Positions 15,363-23,889 are shown, counted from the first letter of the stretch. The stretch: 40,823 bases of DNA from Terrimonas sp964445775 (GCA_964445775.1 CAYUMH010000027.1:1-40823), one strand, 5' to 3'. A program made the numbers and translations. The notes: generated by a model not told the origin, from the letters alone.

Positions 15363-16619
15363 ATGAGGAATTCATCTTTCTGGTGGATATTGATCGTTTT
15401 AATGATCGTATTAGACCTGTATGTTTTTCAGGCAGTAAAATTAGTAGCCCAGCCAATGGGCGCCAGGACAAAAACCATTATTTATATTGCCTATTGGGTG
15501 GTATCTATCTCGGCAATGGTTACTTTACTGTTATTACCCTACCTGCCTTTTATACAGCAATCTAAATTTTTACGTTCCACGGTATTTGCCATTATTATCG
15601 GTTTATTCTTTGCCAAAGTGGTATCGGCACTCTTCTTTGTTATTGATGATGTCCGCCGCGGGGCACAATGGCTGGCAGGTAAATTACTTTTCAGGCAAAC
15701 CGAAGGCGAAACCTTACAGGAAGGGACCCGTATTTCCCGTTCGGCCTTCTTAAGCTGGATAGGATTTGCAGCCGGAGGTGGCTTATTTGGTACGTTGATC
15801 TATGGATTTGGTAACAAATACCGTTACCATATTAATAATATTCCCCTGAGTTTCCCTAACCTGCCCGCAGCTTTTCACGGGTTAAAAGTGGTGCATATAT
15901 CCGATATACATACGGGCAGCTTAACCGATAAAAAAGCGGTATTAAGAGGTGTAGAAAAAATATTAAAAGAAAAGCCGGATGTAATATTATTTACCGGCGA
16001 CCTGGTAAACAATGTATCCGAAGAAGCGGAAGAGTATATGGAAATATTCAGCCGCCTGAAAGCGCCCATGGGCGTTTACTCTACTTTGGGCAACCACGAT
16101 TATGGGGATTATGCCACCTGGGATACCATTGAGGCTAAAAAAGCCAATCTCGACAGGATCATTAACATTCATCATGAAATGGGCTGGCGTTTGTTAATGG
16201 ATGAGCATGTGGTGTTTGAAAAAGATGGTCAGGAGATTGCTTTACTGGGTGTACAGAATATTAGTGGTAAAGCACGTTTTCATACTTATGGCAATATGCG
16301 CAAAGCACATGAAGGTGCGGCTGCCTATCCCTTTAAAATACTAATGAGCCACGATCCTTCGCATTGGGATGCGGAAGTGGTGCCTAATTTCTCCGATGTT
16401 GATTTAACCTTAGCCGGTCATACACATGGTATGCAGTTTGGTGTGGAGATACCCGGTTTTAAATGGAGCCCTGTACAATACGTATATAAACAATGGGCCG
16501 GTTTATACGAGCACAGCAAACAAAAGTTATATGTAAACCGTGGCTTTGGTTTTATCGGTTATCCCGGCAGGGTAGGCATATTACCCGAGATTACCGTGTT
16601 TGAGCTGAAGCATGGGTAA
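15363..16619 (+). CDS. Membrane-bound metallophosphoesterase
   Basis: A 418-residue protein. Four hydrophobic segments in residues 1-150 (the last near SRSAFLSWIGFAAGGGLFGTLIYGFG) anchor a calcineurin-like phosphoesterase domain. Its metal ligands appear in order: HISDIHTG, FTGDLVNN, LGNHDYGDY, LMSHDP and LAGHTHGMQFG. The layout fits the YkuE/LpxG-type branch; some members cleave UDP-2,3-diacylglucosamine in lipid A synthesis, others are unassigned, so a lipid phosphoester is a reasonable but unproven substrate. A TACTTTG sequence ends 3 bases before the ATG, one base short of the promoter consensus. A small membrane protein gene follows after 45 bases. Confidence 0.9.
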   Translation: MRNSSFWWILIVLMIVLDLYVFQAVKLVAQPMGARTKTIIYIAYWVVSISAMVTLLLLPYLPFIQQSKFLRSTVFAIIIGLFFAKVVSALFFVIDDVRRGAQWLAGKLLFRQTEGETLQEGTRISRSAFLSWIGFAAGGGLFGTLIYGFGNKYRYHINNIPLSFPNLPAAFHGLKVVHISDIHTGSLTDKKAVLRGVEKILKEKPDVILFTGDLVNNVSEEAEEYMEIFSRLKAPMGVYSTLGNHDYGDYATWDTIEAKKANLDRIINIHHEMGWRLLMDEHVVFEKDGQEIALLGVQNISGKARFHTYGNMRKAHEGAAAYPFKILMSHDPSHWDAEVVPNFSDVDLTLAGHTHGMQFGVEIPGFKWSPVQYVYKQWAGLYEHSKQKLYVNRGFGFIGYPGRVGILPEITVFELKHG

Positions 16620-16625
16620 GGAGCT

Positions 16626-16660
16626 TAATATTGAAGATTTAGTATTTAATATTTTTCGTT
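16626..16660. repeat. 7-bp array (TAATATT type) just after a stop codon
   Basis: TAATATT, GAAGATT, TAGTATT, TAATATT, TTTCGTT, starting 6 bases after the stop of the metallophosphoesterase gene. Confidence 0.6.
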
Positions 16661-16664
16661 ACCG

Positions 16665-17105
16665 ATGGTATTGTTAAAACGTCTTTTGTTGTGGACAATC
16701 TGCCTGCATGGATTAATACTTATAACATTTGCTCATAGCGGAGGCTTTGTGTTTATGTTAGATTTGTCTTTCCTGTCAGCATCTACTGATTTTTTTGACG
16801 AAAGAAATTTTAATCCCTTCACGCTGGATATTATACACAATATTGGTTTCGTTGTAACATTATCTTTTTTAGGAAAGTTGTTTATTGTTATTGCTTTATT
16901 TATAAAAAGAAAAAGAAGGTTTCTTATTCTGTCGTTTATTGGTTTAATACAACTCTGGTTAAGTTTTTTTTATTTGGCTTATGACTTTCCCAACAACAAA
17001 GAAGCTTATACAGCTTTTATAACCGGGCTCCCCTTTTTAATACTATCAGTCTTATTTATAATATTAGTCTGTGTACAACGGAAGAATCAAACAGTCGATG
17101 CATAG
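16665..17105 (+). CDS. Small membrane protein, unknown
   Basis: A 146-residue protein with four predicted membrane segments (about 5-25, 52-75, 84-110 and 118-140) and short loops. I recognise no family. It is clearly AT-richer than the gene before it and follows it on the same strand; cotranscription is possible. An 8-bp repeat array begins about 24 bases after its stop. Confidence 0.7.
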   Translation: MVLLKRLLLWTICLHGLILITFAHSGGFVFMLDLSFLSASTDFFDERNFNPFTLDIIHNIGFVVTLSFLGKLFIVIALFIKRKRRFLILSFIGLIQLWLSFFYLAYDFPNNKEAYTAFITGLPFLILSVLFIILVCVQRKNQTVDA

Positions 17106-17128
17106 GCTTTAAAAACATAATTACCTCA

Positions 17129-17180
17129 TTTCCAAATTTTCAAATTGCCAAATTATCTAATTGGCTAATTATCTAATTGT
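17129..17180. repeat. 8-bp array (TTnnCWAA type)
   Basis: Six octads in register: TTTCCAAA, TTTTCAAA, TTGCCAAA, TTATCTAA, TTGGCTAA, TTATCTAA, then TTG. Same family as 8044-8080. It lies 24 bases after the stop of the small membrane protein gene. Confidence 0.87.
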
Positions 17181-17319
17181 TTTTACATTTTCTTTCACAA
17201 CTGTTATATACTAAAACCGCCGGGTAAACTGTTTTAGCAAATGATTATATCCCTGTTAATGTACTTTACAAAATGCAGGTATAAGTATTGATATTTTTTG
17301 GACAAAAACATTATTTACC

Positions 17320-17907
17320 ATGACGAAAAAGCTTTCTATGCTGCTACTTGCAGCAATTGCCTTAACACAAGTTGCTATGGCACAGTTTCATGTAGGGTTT
17401 AAGGGCGGGGCCAACATTACCAAAATTGACGGCAAGTCGTTTAAAGATGAATTCAGTTATGGCTATGTGGTAGCCGGCTTTGCTGAGATAGGTTTGGGCA
17501 GCCGCTTCAGTATTAATCCTGAAGTACAGTTTAACCAGTTCTCCGGTACTGTATCCGAAGATTATAAGGATATATACCAGGGGGTATTTAATTCAGACCA
17601 GTCCAAAGTAAAAATGAATTACCTGTCTATTCCGCTGGTATTAGATTATAAACTGCTGGGGCCTTTACATATACAGGCTGGTCCGCAGTTCAGTATTTTA
17701 ATGAACAAGGATAAAAACTTTTTACAAAACGGTGCCGATGCATTTAAGAAAGGTGACTTTGCCCTGGTAGGCGGTGCACAAATACATTTGCGTGGTTTAC
17801 GTGTGGGCGGCCGTTATGTATTGGGACTGGATAACATGAATGATATAGATAATAAAGATCAGTGGCGCAGCCAGGCCTGGCAGGTGACCGTTGGTTTTGC
17901 ACTATAG
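17320..17907 (+). CDS. Outer-membrane beta-barrel protein, PorT-like
   Basis: A 195-residue protein with signal peptide (1-21, ending VAMAQ) and a small outer-membrane barrel of the OMP_b-brl_2/PorT type: FHVGFKGGANITKIDG, alternating hydrophobic strands such as RFSINPEVQFNQFSG and MNYLSIPLVLDYKLLG, PLHIQAGPQFSILMN, and the terminal strand VTVGFAL. Proteins of this type are abundant in Bacteroidota and mostly of unknown role; true PorT belongs to type IX secretion, but this generic length and sequence does not prove that. It is single-gene and has its own terminator. Confidence 0.87.
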   Translation: MTKKLSMLLLAAIALTQVAMAQFHVGFKGGANITKIDGKSFKDEFSYGYVVAGFAEIGLGSRFSINPEVQFNQFSGTVSEDYKDIYQGVFNSDQSKVKMNYLSIPLVLDYKLLGPLHIQAGPQFSILMNKDKNFLQNGADAFKKGDFALVGGAQIHLRGLRVGGRYVLGLDNMNDIDNKDQWRSQAWQVTVGFAL

Positions 17908-17929
17908 TTTTGGTGAAGGATAAATGATA

Positions 17930-17958
17930 AGCCGGTTGTTTTTACAACCGGCTTTTTT
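17930..17958 (+). terminator. Intrinsic terminator
   Basis: GCCGGTTGT and ACAACCGGC arms with a T-rich loop, followed by T6, right after the barrel-protein gene. Confidence 0.92.
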
Positions 17959-17991
17959 AGACCTGTAAGATTTTTAAAATCTTACAGGTCT
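17959..17991. repeat. 33-bp palindrome (AGACCTGTAAGATTTT type)
   Basis: Perfect inverted repeat with 16-bp arms around a single central T. A diverged half-copy follows at about 18001-18022 (TTTTAAAACCTTACAGGCCT), and a weaker half lies at about 10101-10118. It resembles a palindromic repeat that I recall from Bacteroidota intergenic regions. It starts where the terminator's T-run ends. Confidence 0.85.
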
Positions 17992-18024
17992 AACCCTATG
18001 TTTTAAAACCTTACAGGCCTAATT

Positions 18025-18170
18025 GTTGAAGGGCTGCCCGACTGGCAGCAGTAGCTGCAAATGTGCGGTGGTTCCCCTTCAGGGGTCAGGGGCTGCGGGG
18101 CGTTGCACTACTGCAGAAGGCGGGAACTACAGCTGAAACGTATTACTGCAGTTGACAGCCCCAAAATACA
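18025..18170. other. GC-rich structured intergenic segment, unassigned
   Basis: This stretch between the barrel-protein gene and lon has no open frame of note, but is much more GC-rich than its flanks and full of short complementary pieces: CAGCAGTAGCTG, CCCCTTCAGGGG, and GGGGCTG (18079-18085) facing CAGCCCC (18155-18161) across about 70 bases. It could be a non-coding RNA or a decayed repeat. I match it to no known RNA family. Confidence 0.35.
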
Positions 18171-18291
18171 TTCTGAAAATAAACCCGTCATATTGGCGTA
18201 AGCCGTGCCATAGTTTTATTGGCTTGAGACACAATGAGTTGATTTTTTTTATGGCATTAAACTTGACCGCTATTTATTCCTTTGTATTTTT

Positions 18292-18314
18292 ACAGGTTCG
18301 GACTATGGACCTGT
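18292..18314 (+). promoter_or_regulatory. Inverted repeat in the lon leader
   Basis: ACAGGT (18292-18297) and ACCTGT (18309-18314) flank 11 bases, ending 22 bases before the lon start codon. It may be an operator or a leader hairpin; no regulator is identified. Confidence 0.35.
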
Positions 18315-18336
18315 GACAACTTGACTACTAGAATTA

Positions 18337-20751
18337 ATGAATATGAATTTTGATAAAATGTTATTGAATACGGAAGATGATATGAATTTTATGCCGATCA
18401 TCCCGTTGAATGAGAGCGACCAGGAGGATAATGCTAAGTTGGAGATCCCGTCCGAAATTGCACTGTTGCCTTTGCGTAATACGGTATTGTTTCCCGGTGT
18501 GGTGTTGCCGATTACTGTGGGCAGGGAAAAAAGTATAAAAGCCGTAACCGATGCGTATAAAGGCGATAAGCTGATTGGTGTGGTAGCACAAAAAGATACG
18601 AGCATTGAAGACCCTGCGGCTACCGACCTGGTACAGGTAGGAACTGTTGCCAAGATAGTGAAGCAGATCAAGATGCCGGATGGCGGTACTACGGTAATCA
18701 TCCAGGGTAAAGCCCGTTTCCAGGTAGATGAGATTATAACGGACGAGCCTTATTTTAAAGCAAAAATTACCCGCCTGGAAGATGGTGAAACACCGGTTGA
18801 TACGGATTTTGAAGCTTATGTGGCCAATATTAAAGACCTGGCTACCGAGATCATACAATTATCACCCAATTTACCGGCAGAAGCATCGATCATTTTACGC
18901 AATATTGAAAATCCTTCTTTCCTGATCCATTTTGCATCGAGCAATCTGAATACGGATATAAAAGAGAAACAGCGTTTACTGGAGATCAATGATATACGTG
19001 AACGTGCCAATGCTTTAATGCAATTGCTGCAAAAAGAATTACAGTTTGCGGAACTAAAAAATAAAGTAACCAATAAAACCCGTACCGAGCTGGATAAACA
19101 ACAGCGGGAGTATTTTTTACAGCAACAGTTAAAGAGTATTAAGGATGAACTGGGTGGCGATACCAATGCCCAGGAAATAAAACAGATGCAGAAAAAGGCC
19201 GAAACAAAAAAATGGCCGGAAGCTGCAAAAGAAGCTTTTAAGAAAGGGGTAGAAAAACTGGAGCGTATGCATCCCAGCACGCCTGACTACTCTGTGGTGT
19301 ACAATCACCTGGACCTGATGCTGGAATTACCCTGGCAGGAGTATACCGAAGATTTTTATGATTTAAAGAAAGCCAAGAAAACCCTGGATAACGATCATTT
19401 CGGGATGAACAAGATAAAAGAGCGTATACTGGAATACCTGGCAGTGTTGAAATTAAAGGGCGATATGAAAAGCCCTATCTTATGTTTTGTAGGTCCTCCG
19501 GGTATCGGTAAAACATCATTGGGGCGCAGTATTGCCAATGCTGTGGGCCGTAAATATGTGCGCTTAAGTTTGGGTGGCTTACACGATGAAAGCGAGATAC
19601 GCGGTCACCGTAAAACCTATATTGGCGCCATGCCGGGCCGTTTATTACAATCGTTACGCAAAGTAAAATCGGGCAACCCCGTAATTGTACTGGATGAAAT
19701 TGATAAAATTGGCAGCGATTTCAGAGGCGATCCTTCATCGGCTTTATTAGAGGTACTTGACCCTGAACAGAACCATACTTTTTACGACAACTACCTGGAA
19801 TTAGAATACGACCTGAGTAAGGTATTATTTATAGCTACGGCGAATAACCTGCAGAATATTCAGCCGGCTTTACGCGACAGGTTAGAGATTATTGACCTGA
19901 GTGGTTATGCTATTGAAGAAAAAGTAGAAATAGCTAAAAAACACTTATTACCCCGCCAGAAAAACCTGCATGGCTTACAGCCAAACAGTTTTAAGGTAAG
20001 TGATAAAGTGCTGGAAAAAATTATTACTGATTATACCCGTGAGAGTGGGGTACGTGAACTGGAAAGACAACTGGCATCGGTAATGCGTTACCAGGCTAAA
20101 TTACTGGCCATGGATGAAGAAGTAAAATCACCCTTGACCATTGAGGATGTGGAATTGATTTTAGGAAAATCGCGTTACAGTAATGAAATATATAAAACCG
20201 CCAATATGCCGGGTGTGGCCGTTGGTTTAGCCTGGACATACGTGGGCGGAGATATTTTATTTATTGAAACCAGTTTAAGTACGGGTAAAGGCGATCTGAA
20301 GCTGACCGGTAACCTGGGCAATGTAATGAAGGAAAGTGCCAGCACAGCGTTGACCTACCTGCAATCCAATGCGGAGCGTTATAAAATTGATGCTACAGTT
20401 TTTGAAAAGAAAAGTATTCACGTGCACGTACCGGAAGGTGCTGTACCCAAAGATGGTCCCAGTGCAGGTATTACCATGATGACCGCCATTGCATCGGCGT
20501 TAACGGGTAAAAGGGTAAAACCTTTCCTGGCCATGACAGGGGAGATCACTTTACGCGGACAGGTTTTACCGGTAGGCGGCATTAAAGAAAAAATACTGGC
20601 AGCAAAACGTGCCGGTTTAAAAGAGATCATTCTTTGCTGGCAGAATGAAAAAGATGTGCAGGAAATAGAAGCTGAGTATATTAAAGGAATTAAATTTCAT
20701 TATGTACGTACCATGGATGAAGTGCTGGAATTGGCATTGTTGAAAAAATAA
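18337..20751 (+). CDS. lon: ATP-dependent protease Lon
   Basis: An 804-residue LonA-type protease, the homohexameric AAA+ enzyme that degrades misfolded and regulatory proteins in the cytosol. In order: N-terminal substrate-binding domain (LLPLRNTVLFPGVVLPI), a coiled-coil rich part (about 230-300), the AAA+ module with Walker A GPPGIGKTS (near residue 387) and Walker B VIVLDEIDKIG, then the protease domain with Ser709 in KDGPSAGITM and Lys750 in PVGGIKEKI forming the Ser-Lys dyad. Full length, nothing missing. The start is the ATG at 18337; another in-frame ATG lies 2 codons later. Monocistronic, with a shared terminator downstream and an inverted repeat in the leader. Confidence 0.98.
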   Translation: MNMNFDKMLLNTEDDMNFMPIIPLNESDQEDNAKLEIPSEIALLPLRNTVLFPGVVLPITVGREKSIKAVTDAYKGDKLIGVVAQKDTSIEDPAATDLVQVGTVAKIVKQIKMPDGGTTVIIQGKARFQVDEIITDEPYFKAKITRLEDGETPVDTDFEAYVANIKDLATEIIQLSPNLPAEASIILRNIENPSFLIHFASSNLNTDIKEKQRLLEINDIRERANALMQLLQKELQFAELKNKVTNKTRTELDKQQREYFLQQQLKSIKDELGGDTNAQEIKQMQKKAETKKWPEAAKEAFKKGVEKLERMHPSTPDYSVVYNHLDLMLELPWQEYTEDFYDLKKAKKTLDNDHFGMNKIKERILEYLAVLKLKGDMKSPILCFVGPPGIGKTSLGRSIANAVGRKYVRLSLGGLHDESEIRGHRKTYIGAMPGRLLQSLRKVKSGNPVIVLDEIDKIGSDFRGDPSSALLEVLDPEQNHTFYDNYLELEYDLSKVLFIATANNLQNIQPALRDRLEIIDLSGYAIEEKVEIAKKHLLPRQKNLHGLQPNSFKVSDKVLEKIITDYTRESGVRELERQLASVMRYQAKLLAMDEEVKSPLTIEDVELILGKSRYSNEIYKTANMPGVAVGLAWTYVGGDILFIETSLSTGKGDLKLTGNLGNVMKESASTALTYLQSNAERYKIDATVFEKKSIHVHVPEGAVPKDGPSAGITMMTAIASALTGKRVKPFLAMTGEITLRGQVLPVGGIKEKILAAKRAGLKEIILCWQNEKDVQEIEAEYIKGIKFHYVRTMDEVLELALLKK

Positions 20752-20768
20752 GGAGATATTGATACAAC

Positions 20769-20800
20769 TGAAAAGAGCAGCCCCGGCTGCTCTTTTCAGG
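20769..20800. terminator. Bidirectional terminator between lon and the sulfatase-like gene
   Basis: Perfect inverted repeat with arms CTGAAAAGAGCAGCC and GGCTGCTCTTTTCAG around CC. A-rich and T-rich stretches inside the arms let it act for both converging units. Confidence 0.85.
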
Positions 20801-20807
20801 TTATACT

Positions 20808-22322
20808 TTATTGTAACATTACCGTGGAGTCTTTTAACAAAGGGAGTTTAGCATCAAAATATTTATTACTGATGATCCTGAATATGTTTACGGAGCTCAT
20901 GCTGTCACTCAGCATACTGTAGTTTTTGTCGGAGAAATAAATAGTGTTCAGGTTAGCAAATTCTTTATCCCGTACTTTATTACCTGCCTGCGGGTGCCGG
21001 TAACCATGATCTCCTGCAATAACCACCACTTTAGGGCGGCTGGACGGTGTATTAACAATTACCGAAGTAATTGAATCTATAATAGTATTAGAATACTGTA
21101 ACTGTTGTAAGTACAAACTATCCATAACAGGGCCTGGCTCATGATCATGAATTGACAAGGTCCGTATGGCTCCGTCCTTGGTATATATAAAAGGACTATG
21201 CGGGAGAATAAGATGAGTATATACAAATACCGGTCTGGTATCTCGTGTTTTTAATTGTTGCAGGGTATGGTCTATATTACTGGTGTTTTGATTACGCATG
21301 GGTAAGGCCCGTTCGGTAATTGCTTTTTCAATCTCCTGTTCGGTATGTAAACGTAAAGAAACGTTCCACCAAATATCTTTATGAATACGGCCCCATAGGG
21401 TTTCAAGCGTAAGGATATTCTTAATATCAAAATTAAAAAAAGGTTCTCTCAGGCTTTTAGTGCCGGCAAAGTCAAAAATACTGTTGTTGATCAATTTATA
21501 CCCCGCGGCTGAAAGCGTTTTGGGAAAAAAGCTTTCAGCAATTGTTTGTTGTGCTTTTAAAGTAATACTGGGGGCATAAGGATAGCCTTCCAGATCGGCA
21601 TTTAAATATTGTAAGTTTAAGGTAGAGGCAAGTGAGTGTGGTGTTGAGTTATAGTTACTAGTGGAGTGGTTGGCAATAAAAAAACCTTTCTTCAATAACA
21701 GGGAGTCCAGTTGGGAATTATTATATCCCAGATACTTGTGTAAACTATTTGTATTGGCATACTCATCAAAAATAATGAAGTAAATATCCGGCTTTGCGGA
21801 GTCTGGTAAGTCCAACGTATTTATTACCGGCATTACAGAACCGTAAGTAAGGTTGTTTTTTCCTTTTTTATTGCTTGCCAACTGATAAATATTCACCTGT
21901 AGTTCCAGTAAAATTAAAAAAAGCATTACAGCATTCAGGTAGGCTGTCATACGTACCTGATTGGCTTTATTCCTTTTAAGTACAATGGCGGATACGATAA
22001 TAATAATCAGTATCAGGGGTAAAAGAATACTGTAAGAACTGATAATAGAAAAAAAAGTACTGGTCTTAACAAAATCATGAAAAGCTCCAAAGAAAAAAAA
22101 TATGGTCAGCAGTATGGAAGCCCAGATAGCCGCCCGGTTATTGGTTTTTAGCAATAACTTACCCACACCAAATAAGGCCAAGCTTAACCCCAGGTAGTAG
22201 GCAGAATATTTAAGAATATAAGGCCAGGTAACTAATCCAAAATAACTATTGCAGCAATGCCAAATAAAAAATATTGGAATAAGTAGAAAATGAAAGTTAT
22301 ACCTGGTTAAAAATTTGATCAT
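20808..22322 (-). CDS. Sulfatase-like membrane enzyme (alkaline phosphatase superfamily)
   Basis: A 504-residue protein with about five membrane segments in residues 1-150 and a large extracytoplasmic domain of the sulfatase/LTA-synthase/phosphoethanolamine transferase superfamily. Metal-site landmarks: DIYFIIFDEYAN (first Asp), the nucleophile region SNYNSTPHSLASTLN, the THLILPHSPF stretch, and VVVIAGDHGYRHP with the Asp-His pair. The nucleophile would be a Ser or Thr in the NSTPHS stretch; there is no Cys-x-Pro sulfatase signature, so transfer of a phospho-group to a glycan or lipid is as likely as sulfate hydrolysis. It is the last gene of a four-gene operon, 11 bases after the methyltransferase stop. 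Confidence 0.86.
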   Translation of the reverse strand: MIKFLTRYNFHFLLIPIFFIWHCCNSYFGLVTWPYILKYSAYYLGLSLALFGVGKLLLKTNNRAAIWASILLTIFFFFGAFHDFVKTSTFFSIISSYSILLPLILIIIIVSAIVLKRNKANQVRMTAYLNAVMLFLILLELQVNIYQLASNKKGKNNLTYGSVMPVINTLDLPDSAKPDIYFIIFDEYANTNSLHKYLGYNNSQLDSLLLKKGFFIANHSTSNYNSTPHSLASTLNLQYLNADLEGYPYAPSITLKAQQTIAESFFPKTLSAAGYKLINNSIFDFAGTKSLREPFFNFDIKNILTLETLWGRIHKDIWWNVSLRLHTEQEIEKAITERALPMRNQNTSNIDHTLQQLKTRDTRPVFVYTHLILPHSPFIYTKDGAIRTLSIHDHEPGPVMDSLYLQQLQYSNTIIDSITSVIVNTPSSRPKVVVIAGDHGYRHPQAGNKVRDKEFANLNTIYFSDKNYSMLSDSMSSVNIFRIISNKYFDAKLPLLKDSTVMLQ

Positions 22323-22333
22323 GCAGTTACTGG

Positions 22334-23713
22334 TTATTTCCTTTTCAGTAAAAATAATATTCTTTCGGAATGTGGCACCACCATTTGCTGTTCAACATGG
22401 AATAAAGGCTCAAACGCAGCCAGGAAGCCGGCTTCGGTATACTGCGGATAGATATCCTTTTTATGTTGTAGCAATAATTGTGTTTTGGGGTCCTGTTTGG
22501 GTACAAACTCAATTAACAGGTAAGGTGCAACCGGTGCAAAAAATGCGGCAATGTTTTCCAGGGGAATATTTTTGCCAATGGCCAGGTGATGTATTACGGC
22601 CAGTGCCAGTACTAGGTCAACCTGCAATCTTTTTGAAAAACTGCTGCGCTCGGCATAATTCAACCCATTGGCCGGTGAGGGCTGTGACAGGTCAAGTATT
22701 AAAGGTTGAATATTCTTTACACCATTCTTTTTAATATGGCGGTATAAATTATTAATGCAATAGGGGTCAAAATCGGCAGCAACTGTATCAATATTTTTAG
22801 CGGCAACCAGTTTGGAAAACTCTCCTTCGTTGGCGCCCAGGTCGGCAGCTGTTTTTATTTGTGGTAAACGGCTTAACCAACCGTCAATCATCTCCTTCTT
22901 CGCTTCCAGGTAACCATTTCGTTGCGAGGCTTCCTGGTAATAATGTGACCAGGTACTTTCCAGGTCAGGTATCTGTAGTTTATTAATGAGTATCTCCAGG
23001 CTGTTGATCAGGCGGTCCAACTTGCCTTTGGCAAATACTTCGGTATTGCTGTTATGCTGTGTGCCGGTTTTTTGTTTGGCCGAAACCTTTGCATGTAAAT
23101 GTATATGCAGGTAGGTATGTATGGAAAAACGGCTTTTGCGGGGTAACAGGCTGGCAGCTATATCCAGCGGAATACCATCGGGCCATGCCAGCATTAACTG
23201 TTGTAAAGGCCTTTTGGTATAATACATTACCAGTAAAGGAGCTACAAAACATTCGCAAAACTGGCGGTAAGCTATCCAGGGCTTTTCTTCATACTTTTCA
23301 AAAGAAAGGGTATCAATAAATACCAGTTTACCCTGGTGCCATTGTATATTATAAGGCGTGGCATCTTTTAATACCAGCCCAAACTGTAAAGCCTGCTTCA
23401 ATATACGCAGCGTGAGTAATGCCGCATCTTTCAGCATATCAAAACTCCACTCATAGGCATAGCTGACAAGGGAAAGTTGTTCCGGTTTTAAGGTGGTGTA
23501 CCAGTCATTACTGTTCAGTAGATTGTCCGTAAGCTGTTCATGGCTTACCAGTAAACCATCAGCAACCAGTTGCCGGTAACAACCGCTGTTCACAAACAGG
23601 TCAAAATGTTCGCGGTAAAACTGGTTTACCTGGCGGTATACAATGCCTTCATGTACATAAATAAAACCCGAGGGGTCACGGTAGGATGCAGGATGTTGGA
23701 CGCTGGTACTCAT
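22334..23713 (-). CDS. NoeA-like SAM-dependent methyltransferase with kinase-like N-terminal part
   Basis: A 459-residue protein in two parts. Residues about 1-200 have no methyltransferase motifs but contain LKDATPYNIQW and LVFIDTLSFE, which look like the catalytic loop and metal-binding Asp of a protein- or sugar-kinase-like fold (D117, N122, D134). Residues about 285-459 are a class I methyltransferase: SAM motif I AADLGANEGEFSKLVA, acidic DFDPYC after it, then DLVLALAVIHHLAI and YLLIEFVPKQDP. The arrangement is known to me from NoeA-like methyltransferases linked to surface polysaccharide. The start codon overlaps the stop of the small upstream gene (TAATG), indicating translational coupling. 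Confidence 0.86.
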   Translation of the reverse strand: MSTSVQHPASYRDPSGFIYVHEGIVYRQVNQFYREHFDLFVNSGCYRQLVADGLLVSHEQLTDNLLNSNDWYTTLKPEQLSLVSYAYEWSFDMLKDAALLTLRILKQALQFGLVLKDATPYNIQWHQGKLVFIDTLSFEKYEEKPWIAYRQFCECFVAPLLVMYYTKRPLQQLMLAWPDGIPLDIAASLLPRKSRFSIHTYLHIHLHAKVSAKQKTGTQHNSNTEVFAKGKLDRLINSLEILINKLQIPDLESTWSHYYQEASQRNGYLEAKKEMIDGWLSRLPQIKTAADLGANEGEFSKLVAAKNIDTVAADFDPYCINNLYRHIKKNGVKNIQPLILDLSQPSPANGLNYAERSSFSKRLQVDLVLALAVIHHLAIGKNIPLENIAAFFAPVAPYLLIEFVPKQDPKTQLLLQHKKDIYPQYTEAGFLAAFEPLFHVEQQMVVPHSERILFLLKRK

Positions 23714-23889
23714 TAATCGTTGGTTGTGGTATTATCCTTCTTGGGCTTTTTAAACCTGGAGAAAAAAGCCATAATATATAGTTTTATGTTTCTGAAAAAA
23801 AACACAACGCCCAACGCAGCGGCAGCCAATATCTGTACCAGGTAGCTGCCGCTACCCGGATCAAGATACAAAAGGTAATTGGTTATCAT
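23713..23889 (-). CDS. 58-residue membrane protein with DPGSGSYLxQ motif
   Basis: A short gene easily missed by length cut-offs. Its ATG (23887-23889) overlaps the TGA stop of the M42 peptidase gene as ATGA, and its TAA stop overlaps the methyltransferase start as TAATG, so it fills the interval exactly. The product begins MITNYLLYLDPGSGSYLVQI, continues with one hydrophobic membrane segment (about 17-32, LAAAALGVVFFF) and ends in a Lys-rich cytoplasmic tail (FKKPKKDN). The D-P-G-(S/T)-G-S motif before a membrane helix recurs in small conserved proteins beside surface-glycan enzymes, by my recollection. Function unknown; perhaps a membrane partner of the two enzymes encoded after it. Confidence 0.82.
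   Translation of the reverse strand: MITNYLLYLDPGSGSYLVQILAAAALGVVFFFRNIKLYIMAFFSRFKKPKKDNTTTND

Noticed and set aside
18025..18170. 4.5S/SRP RNA, 6S RNA or another known RNA
   Set aside because: The hallmark loop sequences of those RNAs are missing; it is listed only as an unassigned structured segment.
20418..20430. CACGTG-containing sequence as a parS site for ParB
   Set aside because: It is inside lon and not the palindromic parS consensus; I find no parS match near parAB or elsewhere in the window.
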